DNA of 64,000 nt from Sporosarcina sp. JAI121 (GCF_013408665.1 NZ_JACCCL010000001.1:1813136-1877135); one strand, 5' to 3'; shown: positions 1-9,171, counted from the stretch's first letter. Notes: generated by a model not told the origin, from the letters alone. Made by a program: numbers and translations.

Positions 1-20
1 TTCCATATTGCAGTCGCCAC
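1..20 (-). CDS. Possible 5' end of holA (DNA polymerase III delta subunit), cut by window edge
   Basis: Only about six codons are visible, running off the left edge. A strong ribosome-binding site (GAGGTGA, 32-26) precedes a GTG at 20-18, which reads V-A-T-A-I-W. In B. subtilis holA lies beside yqzM and comEC, and HolA proteins carry an early tryptophan, so HolA is the best guess. An ATG at 22-20 in another frame is the alternative start. The identification rests on synteny; the sequence is too short to prove it. Confidence 0.35.
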
Positions 21-183
21 ATTACTCACCTCTTCCGATTAAATTCATTCCAATTATACAGTATAGCAAAAAGACTGTTTGAACAAATTGTGTCAGTTAC
101 GGACGAACCTGTTTAAAAAGTTGATTGCTATGGATTTTTCCCCAGGAATCATCTATACTATAATGGAATCAGGAGGTGTAGCA

Positions 184-318
184 ATGAATGAGTTTGAACA
201 TGATGTACAGTCCAAACGTAATGATTTAATCGATTCTGGAATCGGCTTCATCGTCTCTTTCGTAGCATTTACAGCAATTTTTGTTATTGCTACAATAATC
301 GACTTTGTCGCTAGCTAA
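184..318 (+). CDS. yqzM: YqzM family small membrane protein (44 aa)
   Basis: This is a 44-residue protein with a charged N-terminal third and one hydrophobic segment at about residues 19-40. It matches the size and position of B. subtilis YqzM, next to comEC; its function is unknown to me. The start is the ATG at 184, because a near-perfect Shine-Dalgarno (AGGAGGTG, 171-178) precedes it; the frame stays open upstream to 79, but no ribosome-binding site supports a longer product. A possible -10 box TATAAT lies at 159-164 with no good -35. The gene is followed at once by a strong bidirectional terminator shared with convergent comEC. Confidence 0.8.
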   Translation: MNEFEHDVQSKRNDLIDSGIGFIVSFVAFTAIFVIATIIDFVAS

Positions 319-326
319 TAAGCTTG

Positions 327-375
327 AAGAAAAACGGACATTGAATCCCACTTCGGGATTCAATGTCCGTTTTTT
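327..375. terminator. Bidirectional terminator between yqzM and comEC
   Basis: A perfect 19-bp inverted repeat (331-349 with 355-373) has a 5-base loop. A T-run follows on the plus strand, and an A-run precedes it and gives a T-run on the minus strand. It sits between two convergent genes and even overlaps the comEC stop codon. Confidence 0.9.
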
Positions 376-2665
376 ATTCTGTCATGGATGAAACGTAATA
401 GCCGTCTTTTTTAACAGATACAGTAATCGAACCAAATTCGGCCGTCGACATTGTCCGTAAACCATGTTTCCTAAACGTATCGACAACCTCCGGATGTGGA
501 TGTCCGTAACGATTGTTCCTGCCAGCGGAGAAAATCGTTAATTCTGGACGGAGCACTTTTACAAACTGGTCTGTACTCGATGTCTTGCTGCCGTGATGCC
601 CCGCTTTTAAAATGACAGTACCAAAATCGGAATGTCCATGCTTCTGAAGAAATTGACTTTCCCCCTCTTTCTCCATATCTCCAGTTAATAATAAAGAAGG
701 CCCGGTTGTTTTCATGAACAGTACGAGTGAACTTGCATTTCCTTCATACTTCCCATCCGACGGTGCCACATAATGAAAAGACAGCTCTCCTTCTTTCCAC
801 GAAATTCCTTCTTTCATCGAGTGTATCGGAATGCGTTTATGCTCTGCGATACGAAGTATATCCTTCATCGAAGCTTCAAACCCACTGCCGGGTGATATAT
901 GGATTTCATCAACTTTCAGATCTTCCAGAACTTCATCCGCCCCTTCCATATGATCGGCGTCGGCATGAGAGATTATTAGTTTGTCAATCGTTGTAATACC
1001 GCGTCCCTTCAAATAGGGCACTACGATTTTTCTGCCGACCTCAAACTTCTTTTCGGGAGTTTTCCAATTCGACTCCCCGAATGTGATTGTCCCGCCCGTA
1101 TCCACTACATACACCGCTTTTCGATAAGGCAATTCAATGACCATGCTGTCTCCTTGCCCAACATCCAAAAATGTCACATGCAAGGAGCTGTCCATATACG
1201 GTGTGAAGTGGATAATGAGAGCAGGCAATATTACAAAAGGAAGGGATCGGACGATACTTGCACCTTCTTCACAGCGGATAAAAAACAGCAAAACCCCTGC
1301 TATTGCAATGGAAACCCATATCGCATCAGGTTTCCCTGGTGTCCATAATTGGTATGGCAGAGAAGAAATCCAGCTTGTCACTACTCCCACATTCCCCCTG
1401 AATGGTTCATACACCATGAACAAAATGTCAGCCATTTTCGGAAAAACGAATGTCGTGATAAGTAATACAATATTCGCCGGCAATATGATGATTGAATATA
1501 GCGGAACGTAAGCAAGATTGACGGCAAAGGATGAAATGGACAATTCGTGAAAATGGGATAGCAAAATTGGATATAAAGAAAGCTGGCTGATTGATGTTAC
1601 CAAGAACGATAACCCAATAGCGGTCTTGGATTTTGATAACATACTTGAAGAATAGACGAGTGAACAAGCCGCTAAATAAGACAACTGAAATCCCGGCTGA
1701 AACAAAACAAATGGCTCATAAAGGATAAAACAAACCGCACTGATTCCCAATGCATCATCAAGTCTTACTTTCACCCTGCCGGATGATGCTAGTAGTACGA
1801 GAACCGTCACTGACACCGCCCTCCAGACTGAAGGTGCCCCGCCTGCCATAATTGCATAAAGAGGCAGTAACACCATGAGGAGCGTATCTACGGTCTCTTT
1901 CCGCATCGTCGCCTTTAGCAAGATTTCACGCAGCAAAAATGTCAGCAATCCTACATGCAATCCCGAAATCGCAAAAAGATGCGTAATACCAAGCGTCCGG
2001 TATTTTGCCGCCAACTCTTCATCCATCCCGCTTCGGTCGCCAATGAGCAGCGCCTCCGCCTCCACTTTCAACGTTTCAGGGAATGCGACCCCGATATGAC
2101 TTTTCACTTTCCATCTTTGTTCGGATAACCGGGTACGAATACCTGACTTTCTCTCTGTTTGAATGATCGTCGCCGATTCAAATATCCCTGAAGCACCGAA
2201 CATTCTCATATATTTCACCATGTCGAATGAATAATCATGTGATGGAATTTCAGAATCACGAAACGAACCTGACATTGTAAATGTTATTGAAGGGATATTC
2301 ATTTTCAGGAATCTTGTTTTTTCTTGTTCGCTGGCTAGTGTATAGATGGCATAGATGGTATCACCGGAAGAGGTTTCGGCGAAACCTTTCATTTTTGCGC
2401 CATCGATTTTCACATTATCGAACCAAGTTAGGGTCAAGGTGGCTTCGCCGGATTCTTCTAAAGTGGGAATCGTTGCAGATATATATAGAAAAGAAAAGAT
2501 GGCGGCCGCAACCGCGAGGATAGGTGTGAGGAAATCTTCTTTTCGCATCAAGAAGATGGGGAAGAGGAAGAGATTACAAAGCAGAAGATGGACCGGACCG
2601 TAGGCAGCAAACGCTGATACGGCGACCGGGATTGCTATATACATAAAACGGACACGGGAAATCAT
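374..2665 (-). CDS. comEC: ComEC/Rec2 competence DNA-uptake channel
   Basis: ComEC is the polytopic membrane protein that carries single-stranded DNA into the cytoplasm during transformation. The 763 residues show N-terminal membrane segments, a soluble domain at about 70-200, the competence core with the HLFAISGLHVG signature at 229-239 and many membrane helices to about 490. A C-terminal metallo-beta-lactamase domain follows, with DVGQGDS at 501-507, HADADH at 567-572, TGDME at 661-665 and GHHGSKTS at 689-696, so the metal ligands look intact. The start overlaps the comEB stop by four bases (ATGA), which implies translational coupling. Length is usual for the family. It is last in the comEA-comEB-comEC operon and ends in a strong terminator. 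Confidence 0.95.
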   Translation of the reverse strand: MISRVRFMYIAIPVAVSAFAAYGPVHLLLCNLFLFPIFLMRKEDFLTPILAVAAAIFSFLYISATIPTLEESGEATLTLTWFDNVKIDGAKMKGFAETSSGDTIYAIYTLASEQEKTRFLKMNIPSITFTMSGSFRDSEIPSHDYSFDMVKYMRMFGASGIFESATIIQTERKSGIRTRLSEQRWKVKSHIGVAFPETLKVEAEALLIGDRSGMDEELAAKYRTLGITHLFAISGLHVGLLTFLLREILLKATMRKETVDTLLMVLLPLYAIMAGGAPSVWRAVSVTVLVLLASSGRVKVRLDDALGISAVCFILYEPFVLFQPGFQLSYLAACSLVYSSSMLSKSKTAIGLSFLVTSISQLSLYPILLSHFHELSISSFAVNLAYVPLYSIIILPANIVLLITTFVFPKMADILFMVYEPFRGNVGVVTSWISSLPYQLWTPGKPDAIWVSIAIAGVLLFFIRCEEGASIVRSLPFVILPALIIHFTPYMDSSLHVTFLDVGQGDSMVIELPYRKAVYVVDTGGTITFGESNWKTPEKKFEVGRKIVVPYLKGRGITTIDKLIISHADADHMEGADEVLEDLKVDEIHISPGSGFEASMKDILRIAEHKRIPIHSMKEGISWKEGELSFHYVAPSDGKYEGNASSLVLFMKTTGPSLLLTGDMEKEGESQFLQKHGHSDFGTVILKAGHHGSKTSSTDQFVKVLRPELTIFSAGRNNRYGHPHPEVVDTFRKHGLRTMSTAEFGSITVSVKKDGYYVSSMTE

Positions 2666-3225
2666 TTCTCGAATAAATCATCAACCCTTTGCTTGTAAGG
2701 GGAGAGTTCTTCAGGTCCAACGCCGAGTGCTTGCATTATTTGAAGCATTTCGTTAAATAAATCCAGCTTTCTATCGCTGGAAAAGTCGACTTTCTTATCA
2801 TCGAAGGGAATATGCTGAACAGAAATACCTGACTGCTCGAACAGCTTTAACGCATATTCATCGTTTTTATAATCTGTAGCGTAGATGACATGCTGAATGC
2901 CTGCTTGAATAATTGCCTTGGAACATTGCAGACATGGGAAATGCGTGACATACAGCGTTGAGCCCGCAACTGGAATACCATACTTTGAGCATTGCAGCAA
3001 CGCATTCATCTCTGCATGAATCGTCCTTACGCAGTGACTGTCGACGACATAGCAGCCATGATCTATACAATGATCCCCTCCCGAAATGGAGCCGTTATAT
3101 CCTCCTGCGATGATCCGGTTATCCCTGACGATTGACGCTCCAACGGAAAGTCTTGTACATGTACTCCTTACTGCTAATAGATGGCACTGGGCCATGAAGA
3201 ACTGGTCCCATGTTATTCGCTCCAT
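2662..3225 (-). CDS. comEB: ComEB, dCMP deaminase family protein
   Basis: This is a 187-residue zinc-dependent cytidine/deoxycytidylate deaminase. The HAE motif (70-72) and PCLQC (97-101) give the zinc ligands and catalytic glutamate, so it should be active in converting dCMP to dUMP. It lies between comEA and comEC as in B. subtilis. In the family ComEB is not strictly needed for DNA uptake, though it has been linked to polar placement of competence proteins. The last codons overlap the comEC start. Confidence 0.93.
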   Translation of the reverse strand: MERITWDQFFMAQCHLLAVRSTCTRLSVGASIVRDNRIIAGGYNGSISGGDHCIDHGCYVVDSHCVRTIHAEMNALLQCSKYGIPVAGSTLYVTHFPCLQCSKAIIQAGIQHVIYATDYKNDEYALKLFEQSGISVQHIPFDDKKVDFSSDRKLDLFNEMLQIMQALGVGPEELSPYKQRVDDLFEK

Positions 3226-3284
3226 TTGTATGCCTCCAATGACTATTTCGTTTGGAACATTCCTCTATCGGAAAGTCCTCCCGA

Positions 3285-3971
3285 TTATTTCACTTTTATC
3301 TGTGATTCCAACTTCTCAAATGTTTTCTGGCCGATTCCAGACACTTCCATCAAGATTTCAGGCGATTGAAAAGGCCCTTGATCCGTTCTGTATTGAATAA
3401 TGGCCGCAGCTTTAGATGGACCTATCCCGGGGATGGTCATCAGTTCTATTTCATCTGCAGTATTAATGTTGATTTTTCCGTCATCTTGCTGTGAGCTTGT
3501 CCCATTCATCTGGACGGTAGAAATATCCACCGCTTCCTCCCCTTCAACTGGGACGTAGATAACAAACTCATCTACAAGTTTCATAGCGTGATTTAACATG
3601 CGGGAATCCGCATTCGGCAAATAACCGCCAGCTGCATTGATTGCATCAATCAGACGGTCTCCATCATGCATTGAATAGACACCGGGATGCCTAACAGCCC
3701 CTTTCACATCGACAACGACGATAACTGGATCGGGCTGAATACTATTTTCCACTAGTTCTTCACTATCTTCTTCAATCAATTCAGGGAATGGGGGTTGTTC
3801 GCTCATGACAAACGAAGTGTTATCTGCCTGTCCTTTGGGGAAGAACAGTAAAGCGGATAGCACGGCAATTGCTGCAATGGGGGTGATGATTTTACGCCAT
3901 TTACCGGATACAAACGAAAGAAACAGTACAATCACCCTTTCTTCGGAGGCATCCATATGGAGTCTATTCAA
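3285..3971 (-). CDS. comEA: ComEA, membrane-anchored DNA receptor for transformation
   Basis: ComEA binds double-stranded DNA at the cell surface and passes it to the uptake machinery. The 228-residue product has one N-terminal membrane anchor (about residues 28-46), a middle SLBB-like domain starting near 'VDVKGAVRHPG', and a C-terminal paired helix-hairpin-helix DNA-binding domain (about 167-228) with IPGIG and VSGIG hairpins. The start is uncertain: TTG at 3971 or ATG at 3956, neither with a good Shine-Dalgarno. I see no clear ComK box upstream. The divergent comER gene found beside comEA in B. subtilis is absent here. Confidence 0.93.
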   Translation of the reverse strand: MNRLHMDASEERVIVLFLSFVSGKWRKIITPIAAIAVLSALLFFPKGQADNTSFVMSEQPPFPELIEEDSEELVENSIQPDPVIVVVDVKGAVRHPGVYSMHDGDRLIDAINAAGGYLPNADSRMLNHAMKLVDEFVIYVPVEGEEAVDISTVQMNGTSSQQDDGKININTADEIELMTIPGIGPSKAAAIIQYRTDQGPFQSPEILMEVSGIGQKTFEKLESQIKVK

Positions 3972-4094
3972 CTATAAGTGAATGCAACCAAAAAATCAAT
4001 TACGGCTCGGCGTTTTTTTGACTGCCGCTTCGCTTTCGTCGCGGAAACATAGCTTGATAAAATCATCTAACAATCCGCAGTATCCGCCAGAAGC

Positions 4095-4139
4095 TTACCT
4101 TCATTCATTGCAGGGTGATCCTAAAATGAATGAAGGTAA
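4095..4139. repeat. 14-bp-stem hairpin downstream of yqeM
   Basis: A perfect inverted repeat (4095-4108 with 4126-4139) encloses a loop with a further AGG/CCT pairing. It sits five bases past the yqeM stop codon and upstream of comEA. It lacks a T-run on either strand, so it is not a standard intrinsic terminator. It may still stabilise the yqeM mRNA end or reduce read-through into comEA. Confidence 0.5.
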
Positions 4140-4143
4140 AGGA

Positions 4144-4884
4144 TCATTTTCGAACTTGAAAAAATATTCTTTCACTTTCTTCATTCGGCGGTTCGTCTTC
4201 CCAATCTGCAAAAATCCGTTCTATCGAAAAACCTGCGTCCAACAGCATATCCGCATACTCATTTACCGGAAACGTCCTTTGAGCATGAACTTCATCGAAA
4301 CGTCTGAACAATCCGTTATCGACCTTGACGAAAAAAGCCAATTCGGAATAAACGGAGTGGGGCTCTTCCCCTACATCCGTTACCCATATGTACGCAATTC
4401 GGCCATTATCATATGTAAAAGGGCTCTCCAAGAAAATTTCATCCGTTTTGAAGGTGGAATGGACATCAAAGATTAGTTTTCCGCCAATCGCAAGAGCAGA
4501 ATGAATATGACGGAATGTCGATATCACATCTTCACGATTCGGTAAGTAGTTCAACGAATCAATGGCAATGACAGCAATATCATAGTCCGAAAAATCATTC
4601 AGCTGCTGCATCGGCTGTTCAAAAAACTGCATAGGCAAGGAAAGTGACTGTGCACGCTCTTCTGCGATAGCTAGCATATCGGCGGAAAGATCGATTCCTG
4701 TAACTTGTGCTCCTGCCTTCGCAAGTTTCATGGATAGGAGTCCTGTTCCACATCCAATATCCAATACACGTTTGCCCGCAATTCCCCCTGCCGCTACATC
4801 GATTAGATCAATGTAAGCGTCATAGGGGATGTCGGTCATCAGTTCATCGTAGACTGAAGCGAAGTCGGAGTAAGCCCGATTCAT
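4144..4884 (-). CDS. yqeM: YqeM, SAM-dependent methyltransferase
   Basis: This 246-residue class I methyltransferase carries the AdoMet-binding motif I VLDIGCGTG at about 40-48, then an acidic residue at the end of strand beta-2 (GIDLS). The substrate is not known. It belongs to the conserved yqeG-to-yqeM cluster of Bacillales. The start overlaps the rsfS stop (4881-4884), so the two are translationally coupled. Confidence 0.88.
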   Translation of the reverse strand: MNRAYSDFASVYDELMTDIPYDAYIDLIDVAAGGIAGKRVLDIGCGTGLLSMKLAKAGAQVTGIDLSADMLAIAEERAQSLSLPMQFFEQPMQQLNDFSDYDIAVIAIDSLNYLPNREDVISTFRHIHSALAIGGKLIFDVHSTFKTDEIFLESPFTYDNGRIAYIWVTDVGEEPHSVYSELAFFVKVDNGLFRRFDEVHAQRTFPVNEYADMLLDAGFSIERIFADWEDEPPNEESERIFFQVRK

Positions 4885-5228
4885 TTTTCTTCAGCCATAT
4901 CCAGCATCGGAGCGTCTCCCCAAAGCTTTTCAAGGTTATAGTATCCACGTTCATCCTTATGGAATACATGGACGACGACATCCCCGAGATCGACGAGTAC
5001 CCATCTAGCCATGTCCATTCCTTCAATTCTTCTTGTACTAAACCCGAATTCGGCAGCTTTATCAGTAACTTCTTTCGCGATTGCTTGGACTTGGCGCCCG
5101 GAGTTGGCATGACAGATGATGAATTGATCTGCTATAAGCGATACTCCCTCCATGTTCAGTACTACGATGTCTTCACCTTTTTTATCTTCAATTGCTTTAT
5201 AAGCTGTTGCTAGTAATGTAGTTGTCAT
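4881..5228 (-). CDS. rsfS: Ribosomal silencing factor RsfS
   Basis: This 115-residue RsfS/Iojap-family protein binds ribosomal protein L14 and blocks subunit joining when nutrients run out. Family signatures seen are DQFIICHANSGRQVQAIA near residue 34 and the C-terminal GDVVVHVFH stretch. Length is normal. It overlaps yqeK upstream and yqeM downstream by four bases each, showing tight coupling in the operon. In B. subtilis it is named yqeL. Confidence 0.95.
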   Translation of the reverse strand: MTTTLLATAYKAIEDKKGEDIVVLNMEGVSLIADQFIICHANSGRQVQAIAKEVTDKAAEFGFSTRRIEGMDMARWVLVDLGDVVVHVFHKDERGYYNLEKLWGDAPMLDMAEEK

Positions 5229-5800
5229 AATTTCACTGTTCCCTTCTTCTCTAAGTGCTGATTGTAACAGTCTATTGAGTCCGGAAAGACCGGTGCTCTT
5301 TTATTCACTAGAAACTGCACCGACTGATGGATGCAAGATTCCATGGCCGTTTCAAGATTTTCTGCAGCCTTTTTTCTTAAATCTTCTATTCCAGGAAAGT
5401 TGCGTCCAGGTTCAATCATATCTGAAATGTATATAAGTTTTTCCAGCGGTGACATATTTGCCCGACCGGTCGTATGATAACGGATTGCATTCAAAATATC
5501 CTTGTCGTTAATCCCGAATTCATCACGCGCGATGATTGCGCCGACTGGAGCATGCCATAATTCGTGATGAAATGAAAAGAGCCGTGGATCTTCGTCTGCA
5601 GTTTCGAGTATATGTTGCTGGTCAGACTTGTCCATGAATTTAGCTATATCGTGAAATAATGCCGCTTGCTCCGCTTTTTCTATCGAAATCCGATTTGTCG
5701 CAGCAAGTTTTTTTGCCGTTTCGGTTACCCGCAAAACGTGTTCATATCGTTCTGTCGACATACGTTGCGCGATTTCCATTTTCAACCGATCAGCTTCCAT
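5225..5800 (-). CDS. yqeK: YqeK, HD-domain diadenosine tetraphosphate hydrolase
   Basis: This HD-superfamily phosphohydrolase belongs to the YqeK group, which hydrolyses Ap4A symmetrically to ADP. With the ATG at 5800 the protein has 191 residues, with metal ligands H21, H50-D51 (LFHDIAKF) and the HHELWH histidines at 78-79 and 83. I chose this start because GGAGG lies just upstream; the longer frame to 5863 has no such site. The gene begins inside the last codons of nadD. Coupling to NadD fits clean-up of dinucleotide polyphosphates. Confidence 0.9.
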   Translation of the reverse strand: MEADRLKMEIAQRMSTERYEHVLRVTETAKKLAATNRISIEKAEQAALFHDIAKFMDKSDQQHILETADEDPRLFSFHHELWHAPVGAIIARDEFGINDKDILNAIRYHTTGRANMSPLEKLIYISDMIEPGRNFPGIEDLRKKAAENLETAMESCIHQSVQFLVNKRAPVFPDSIDCYNQHLEKKGTVKL

Positions 5801-6359
5801 ACAATCCCTCCTCACGAATAAATTCTTCCACATCCGGCGGGATAAGTAATTGAACTGTGCCATTTTTTGAAAAGCGATTCCGAATTACCGTTGAGGATAA
5901 TTCAATCTGCGGGACATCCACCATAATGATTGGTAAATCAGTTGTTCCAACAGCGCCAGGACGCCTGACACCGACGAATTTGATGAGCGTGACTAGTTCT
6001 TCGATCCGATACCATTTCGGCAACATATCAATCATATCACCACCGATGATGAAGTGAAAATCGACATCGGGTTCAATTTCCGTCAACTGTTTCATCGTGT
6101 CAAATGTATAGGAAACACCGCCCCGTTCCACTTCGAACGCTGACAGAGTTAAACCATCAACATTTTTCACGGCTAATCCTGCCATACGCAACCGCTGTGC
6201 CGTTGACGCATCACCCGGTGCAGACTTATGAGGCGGGACCGCAGTCGGCATTAACCGGACTTCATCAAGTCCCAGTGCAAGCTTCACTTCATTCGCAACA
6301 ATCAGATGACCGATATGAGGCGGGTTGAATGTACCACCAAGTATGCCAATCCGTTTCAT
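5790..6359 (-). CDS. nadD: Nicotinate-nucleotide adenylyltransferase NadD
   Basis: NadD joins nicotinate mononucleotide and ATP to make deamido-NAD in NAD synthesis. The 189-residue protein has the nucleotidyltransferase motif GTFNPPHIGH at 9-18 and the SSTVIR-type second motif near residue 160. Length is typical. It lies between yhbY and yqeK, with a 15-base gap to the former and an 11-base overlap with the latter. Confidence 0.96.
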   Translation of the reverse strand: MKRIGILGGTFNPPHIGHLIVANEVKLALGLDEVRLMPTAVPPHKSAPGDASTAQRLRMAGLAVKNVDGLTLSAFEVERGGVSYTFDTMKQLTEIEPDVDFHFIIGGDMIDMLPKWYRIEELVTLIKFVGVRRPGAVGTTDLPIIMVDVPQIELSSTVIRNRFSKNGTVQLLIPPDVEEFIREEGLYGS

Positions 6360-6374
6360 AAGGAACTTACCCCT

Positions 6375-6665
6375 TTATGGAAGTTCAATCCGTTTTTTCT
6401 CAACAGATTCTTTATACAGCACAATGATTTTACCGATTACTTGAACGACTTCAATACCTGCCTGTTCTTCAAGCTTAGCTGCAATTTCATTCTTATCTTG
6501 GTCACAGTTTTGTAAAATAGTCACTTTGATCAATTCTTTCGCTTCAAGCGCTTCTTCAATCTGCTTGATGACTGACTCCGTCAAACCGCTTTTTCCAATA
6601 TGGACAAGCGGTTGCAAATGATTCGATTCACTGCGAAGAAAGCTTTTTTGTTTATTAGTTAACAT
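6375..6665 (-). CDS. yhbY: YhbY/YqeI, CRM-domain RNA-binding protein
   Basis: This 96-residue single CRM-domain protein binds ribosomal precursors. It shows the GKSGLTE loop (GxxG RNA-binding motif) near residue 23 and matches the family length. It lies two bases downstream of aroE. B. subtilis calls this yqeI. The role in ribosome assembly is inferred from the family and from its neighbours rsfS and yqeH. Confidence 0.92.
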   Translation of the reverse strand: MLTNKQKSFLRSESNHLQPLVHIGKSGLTESVIKQIEEALEAKELIKVTILQNCDQDKNEIAAKLEEQAGIEVVQVIGKIIVLYKESVEKKRIELP

Positions 6666-6667
6666 GA

Positions 6668-7495
6668 TTATCCTCCAAGAGTTGTTGTTATTTTTTCTAT
6701 CATGATTTCAGTTCGGGGGCGGACGTCAGTCCATGTCTCGAACGCAAGTGCACCTTGGTGGACGAACATTCCGACCCCGTTCAATATATTAGCCCCCCTT
6801 TTGTGGGCTTCTGTAAGGAATTCCGTTTCAAGCGGATTATAGATAATATCTGCAACAATGGTTCCTTCATATACATTCTCCGGGTTCAAAGGCATTCCTT
6901 TTTGGGCATAGTTCATGCCGACTGATGTCGTCTGGACAACCAAGCCGAACCCCGAGAGGGATAATTCGGCTTCTACCATGGACAGAGCCGTCGAATCTGT
7001 AAGATCGGCCGCTAATTGTTCGGCTTTTTCCAACGTGCGGTTTGTGAAAAATAGCGGTCCGTATCCCGCGGATTGAAGGGCAAAGGCGATACCACGGGCT
7101 GCTCCGCCCGCTCCGATAACAAGAACCTTTTTACCTTTACACAGCGTGCCATACGCTTCTTCCAACGACCGGACAAATCCATTTCCGTCTGTATTGTAGC
7201 CGATAAGCGAGCCATCCTCAAGAACACGGACGGTATTCACTGCATTCATCCGCTCAGCTGAAGGGTCCAATTGATTCAGAAAAGGAATGATAGCACTTTT
7301 ATGCGGCACGGTTACGTTCCAGCCTGAACAACCCAAATTCTTCAAGCCTTCCACCGCTTCCCGCAACCTGTCCGATTTAACTTGAATCGGAATATAGGTT
7401 GCATCCATTCCATTTTCCTCAAACCAAGCTTCGTGCATGGACGGAGACATAGACTGTGCGATAGGATCTCCGATAACTGCATACCATTTTTTCAT
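6668..7495 (-). CDS. aroE: Shikimate dehydrogenase AroE
   Basis: AroE reduces 3-dehydroshikimate to shikimate with NADPH, the fourth step to chorismate. The 275 residues include the shikimate-binding segment with catalytic lysine in NVTVPHK (about 60-66), the NADP-binding loop GAGGAARG (about 128-135), and the C-terminal QGALAFE element. Length is normal. It is the only aromatic synthesis gene in this ribosome and NAD cluster, as in B. subtilis. Confidence 0.96.
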   Translation of the reverse strand: MKKWYAVIGDPIAQSMSPSMHEAWFEENGMDATYIPIQVKSDRLREAVEGLKNLGCSGWNVTVPHKSAIIPFLNQLDPSAERMNAVNTVRVLEDGSLIGYNTDGNGFVRSLEEAYGTLCKGKKVLVIGAGGAARGIAFALQSAGYGPLFFTNRTLEKAEQLAADLTDSTALSMVEAELSLSGFGLVVQTTSVGMNYAQKGMPLNPENVYEGTIVADIIYNPLETEFLTEAHKRGANILNGVGMFVHQGALAFETWTDVRPRTEIMIEKITTTLGG

Positions 7496-7517
7496 ACCAT
7501 GCTCCTTCTCTAGTCTT

Positions 7518-8618
7518 TTAGATTAACGACGGTCGGAGAACAACATCAACGCCCCGCGGTGCATGGACTGCAACAACTACGTCAGGATGCTGAATCGTGA
7601 TCCAACCAAGCCCCGAAATGACAATATCCGTTTTCGCTTTTTTAATCGAATATTCGTGACGGACAAACGGAGGCATTTTCTCGAGTGATTCACCGGATGG
7701 CGGTGATAGCATCTCACCGAGGTGCTCTTTATACAATGAATCTGCATTTGAAAGCTTAGTCCGATGAATCGGCAGATCATTCGAAACATGAATGGTAAAG
7801 GACGATCTAGCACCGGAAATAAAATCAAACCGCGCGAGCCCGCCAATATACAATGTCTGTTCGGCGTTCAGTTGGAATACTTTGGGCTTCAACTCTTTTT
7901 TAGGTGTGATCGCTTTCAGATCTTTTGCGTCCAAGTGATGTGCGATTTGATGGTCATTAATGATACCAGGTGTATCATATATCGCTTTACCATCATCAAA
8001 TGGTATCTCAACAAGATCTAAAGTTGTTCCAGGGAAATGGGAAGTCGTAATCACTTCACCAACGCCTGTTGCACCTTTAATGATGCGGTTGATGAACGTC
8101 GATTTCCCCACATTCGTACAGCCGACAACGTATACATCTTTGCCTTGGCGGTATTTATCAATCGCCTGGAGTGCTTCTTCCATCCCTTGTCCTTTATGTG
8201 CCGAAACAAGCAGGACATCGACAGGCTTTAATCCAAGTTTTGCAGCTTCTGCCTTCATCCAATTGATAAGGCGATTCGGATTTATTGATTTCGGTAAAAT
8301 ATCTGCTTTATTGCCGATTAATAATATATTTTTAGCACCTACGAAGCGGTGCAAACCATTAATCCAGCTACCGTTGAAATCAAATATATCAACGATTTTA
8401 ACGACCAATCCGTCTTTTTGTCCGATACCGTTTAAAATGGCAAGGAAATCATCGCCGGATAATGATACGGGCTGCAATTCGTTATAATTGCGCAATCTGA
8501 AACAGCGCTTGCAGATGACATCCTCATTTTCTAAGGAAGCCGGTGGCGTGTAGCCTTCCATTTTCGGGTTTTCAGTTTGGATTGTTATTCCACACCCGAT
8601 ACATTTAATTTCTTCCAA
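7518..8618 (-). CDS. yqeH: YqeH, circularly permuted GTPase for 30S assembly
   Basis: YqeH is needed for 30S subunit maturation. The protein has an N-terminal zinc finger (CIGCG and CKRC), then a GTPase with motifs in permuted order: NKAD (G4) precedes GCTNVGKST (G1) and DTPG (G3). I start it at TTG 8618, because GGAGGA lies seven bases upstream; the in-frame GTG at 8633 lies on the 5' edge of that site and has none of its own. This gives 366 residues, as in B. subtilis. It begins two bases after the yqeG stop. Confidence 0.94.
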   Translation of the reverse strand: MEEIKCIGCGITIQTENPKMEGYTPPASLENEDVICKRCFRLRNYNELQPVSLSGDDFLAILNGIGQKDGLVVKIVDIFDFNGSWINGLHRFVGAKNILLIGNKADILPKSINPNRLINWMKAEAAKLGLKPVDVLLVSAHKGQGMEEALQAIDKYRQGKDVYVVGCTNVGKSTFINRIIKGATGVGEVITTSHFPGTTLDLVEIPFDDGKAIYDTPGIINDHQIAHHLDAKDLKAITPKKELKPKVFQLNAEQTLYIGGLARFDFISGARSSFTIHVSNDLPIHRTKLSNADSLYKEHLGEMLSPPSGESLEKMPPFVRHEYSIKKAKTDIVISGLGWITIQHPDVVVAVHAPRGVDVVLRPSLI

Positions 8619-8620
8619 TC

Positions 8621-9136
8621 TTATTCCTCCCACTTAATCAAGCCACGGCTTTTCAAACCCGCCATGATTCTTCTTTCGATCTTCCTGTTGAATTTCGTAA
8701 TGGCCGCATCTGACGTAGCAACAGGGACCACGAGAATCGTATGCAGCCCTTTCCTGTTGCCGCCAAGTATATCGGTAAGCAACTGATCGCCGATGACGAC
8801 CACCTCTTCTTTCCTGACGTTCATTGTGGAAAGGGCTTTCTGAAATGATTTCCGCATCGGTTTACGTGCATTACAAATGAATGGAATACCGAGCGGGTCA
8901 CAAAATTCTTTCACCCGCAATTCATTGTTGTTTGAAACGATGGTCACTTGTATACCGGCATCTTCCATCGATTTCATCCATTCGATGATTTCGGGCGTCG
9001 CATCTGGTCTATCCCACGCAACAAGTGTATTGTCAAGATCCGTTATTACACCTTTAATCCCTTTATCTTTTAGTGCCTCAGGCCGAATATGAAAAATATC
9101 TTTTACATATTCATCCGGCAGAAAATAGTTGTACAT
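8621..9136 (-). CDS. yqeG: YqeG, HAD-superfamily phosphatase
   Basis: This 171-residue HAD hydrolase of family IIIA has the nucleophile motif DLDNTLV near residue 34, the threonine/serine motif VSNNN and the conserved GDQLLTDILGGN motif. The exact substrate is not established. ATG 9136 is preferred to GTG 9145 because GGAG sits eight bases upstream. It is the first gene of the yqeG-yqeH-aroE-yhbY-nadD-yqeK-rsfS-yqeM operon. Confidence 0.9.
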   Translation of the reverse strand: MYNYFLPDEYVKDIFHIRPEALKDKGIKGVITDLDNTLVAWDRPDATPEIIEWMKSMEDAGIQVTIVSNNNELRVKEFCDPLGIPFICNARKPMRKSFQKALSTMNVRKEEVVVIGDQLLTDILGGNRKGLHTILVVPVATSDAAITKFNRKIERRIMAGLKSRGLIKWEE

Positions 9137-9171
9137 GATATCCACTCCGATTTAATACTGAATCTGAAACG

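Noticed and set aside
374..3971. ComK boxes upstream of the comE operon
   Set aside because: A-rich and T-rich tracts exist before comEA, but their spacing does not match two AAAA-N5-TTTT boxes.
3982..4476. 164-residue plus-strand open frame between comEA and yqeM, considered as comER
   Set aside because: It lacks the Rossmann motif of ComER, has no ribosome-binding site, and most of it is antisense to yqeM.
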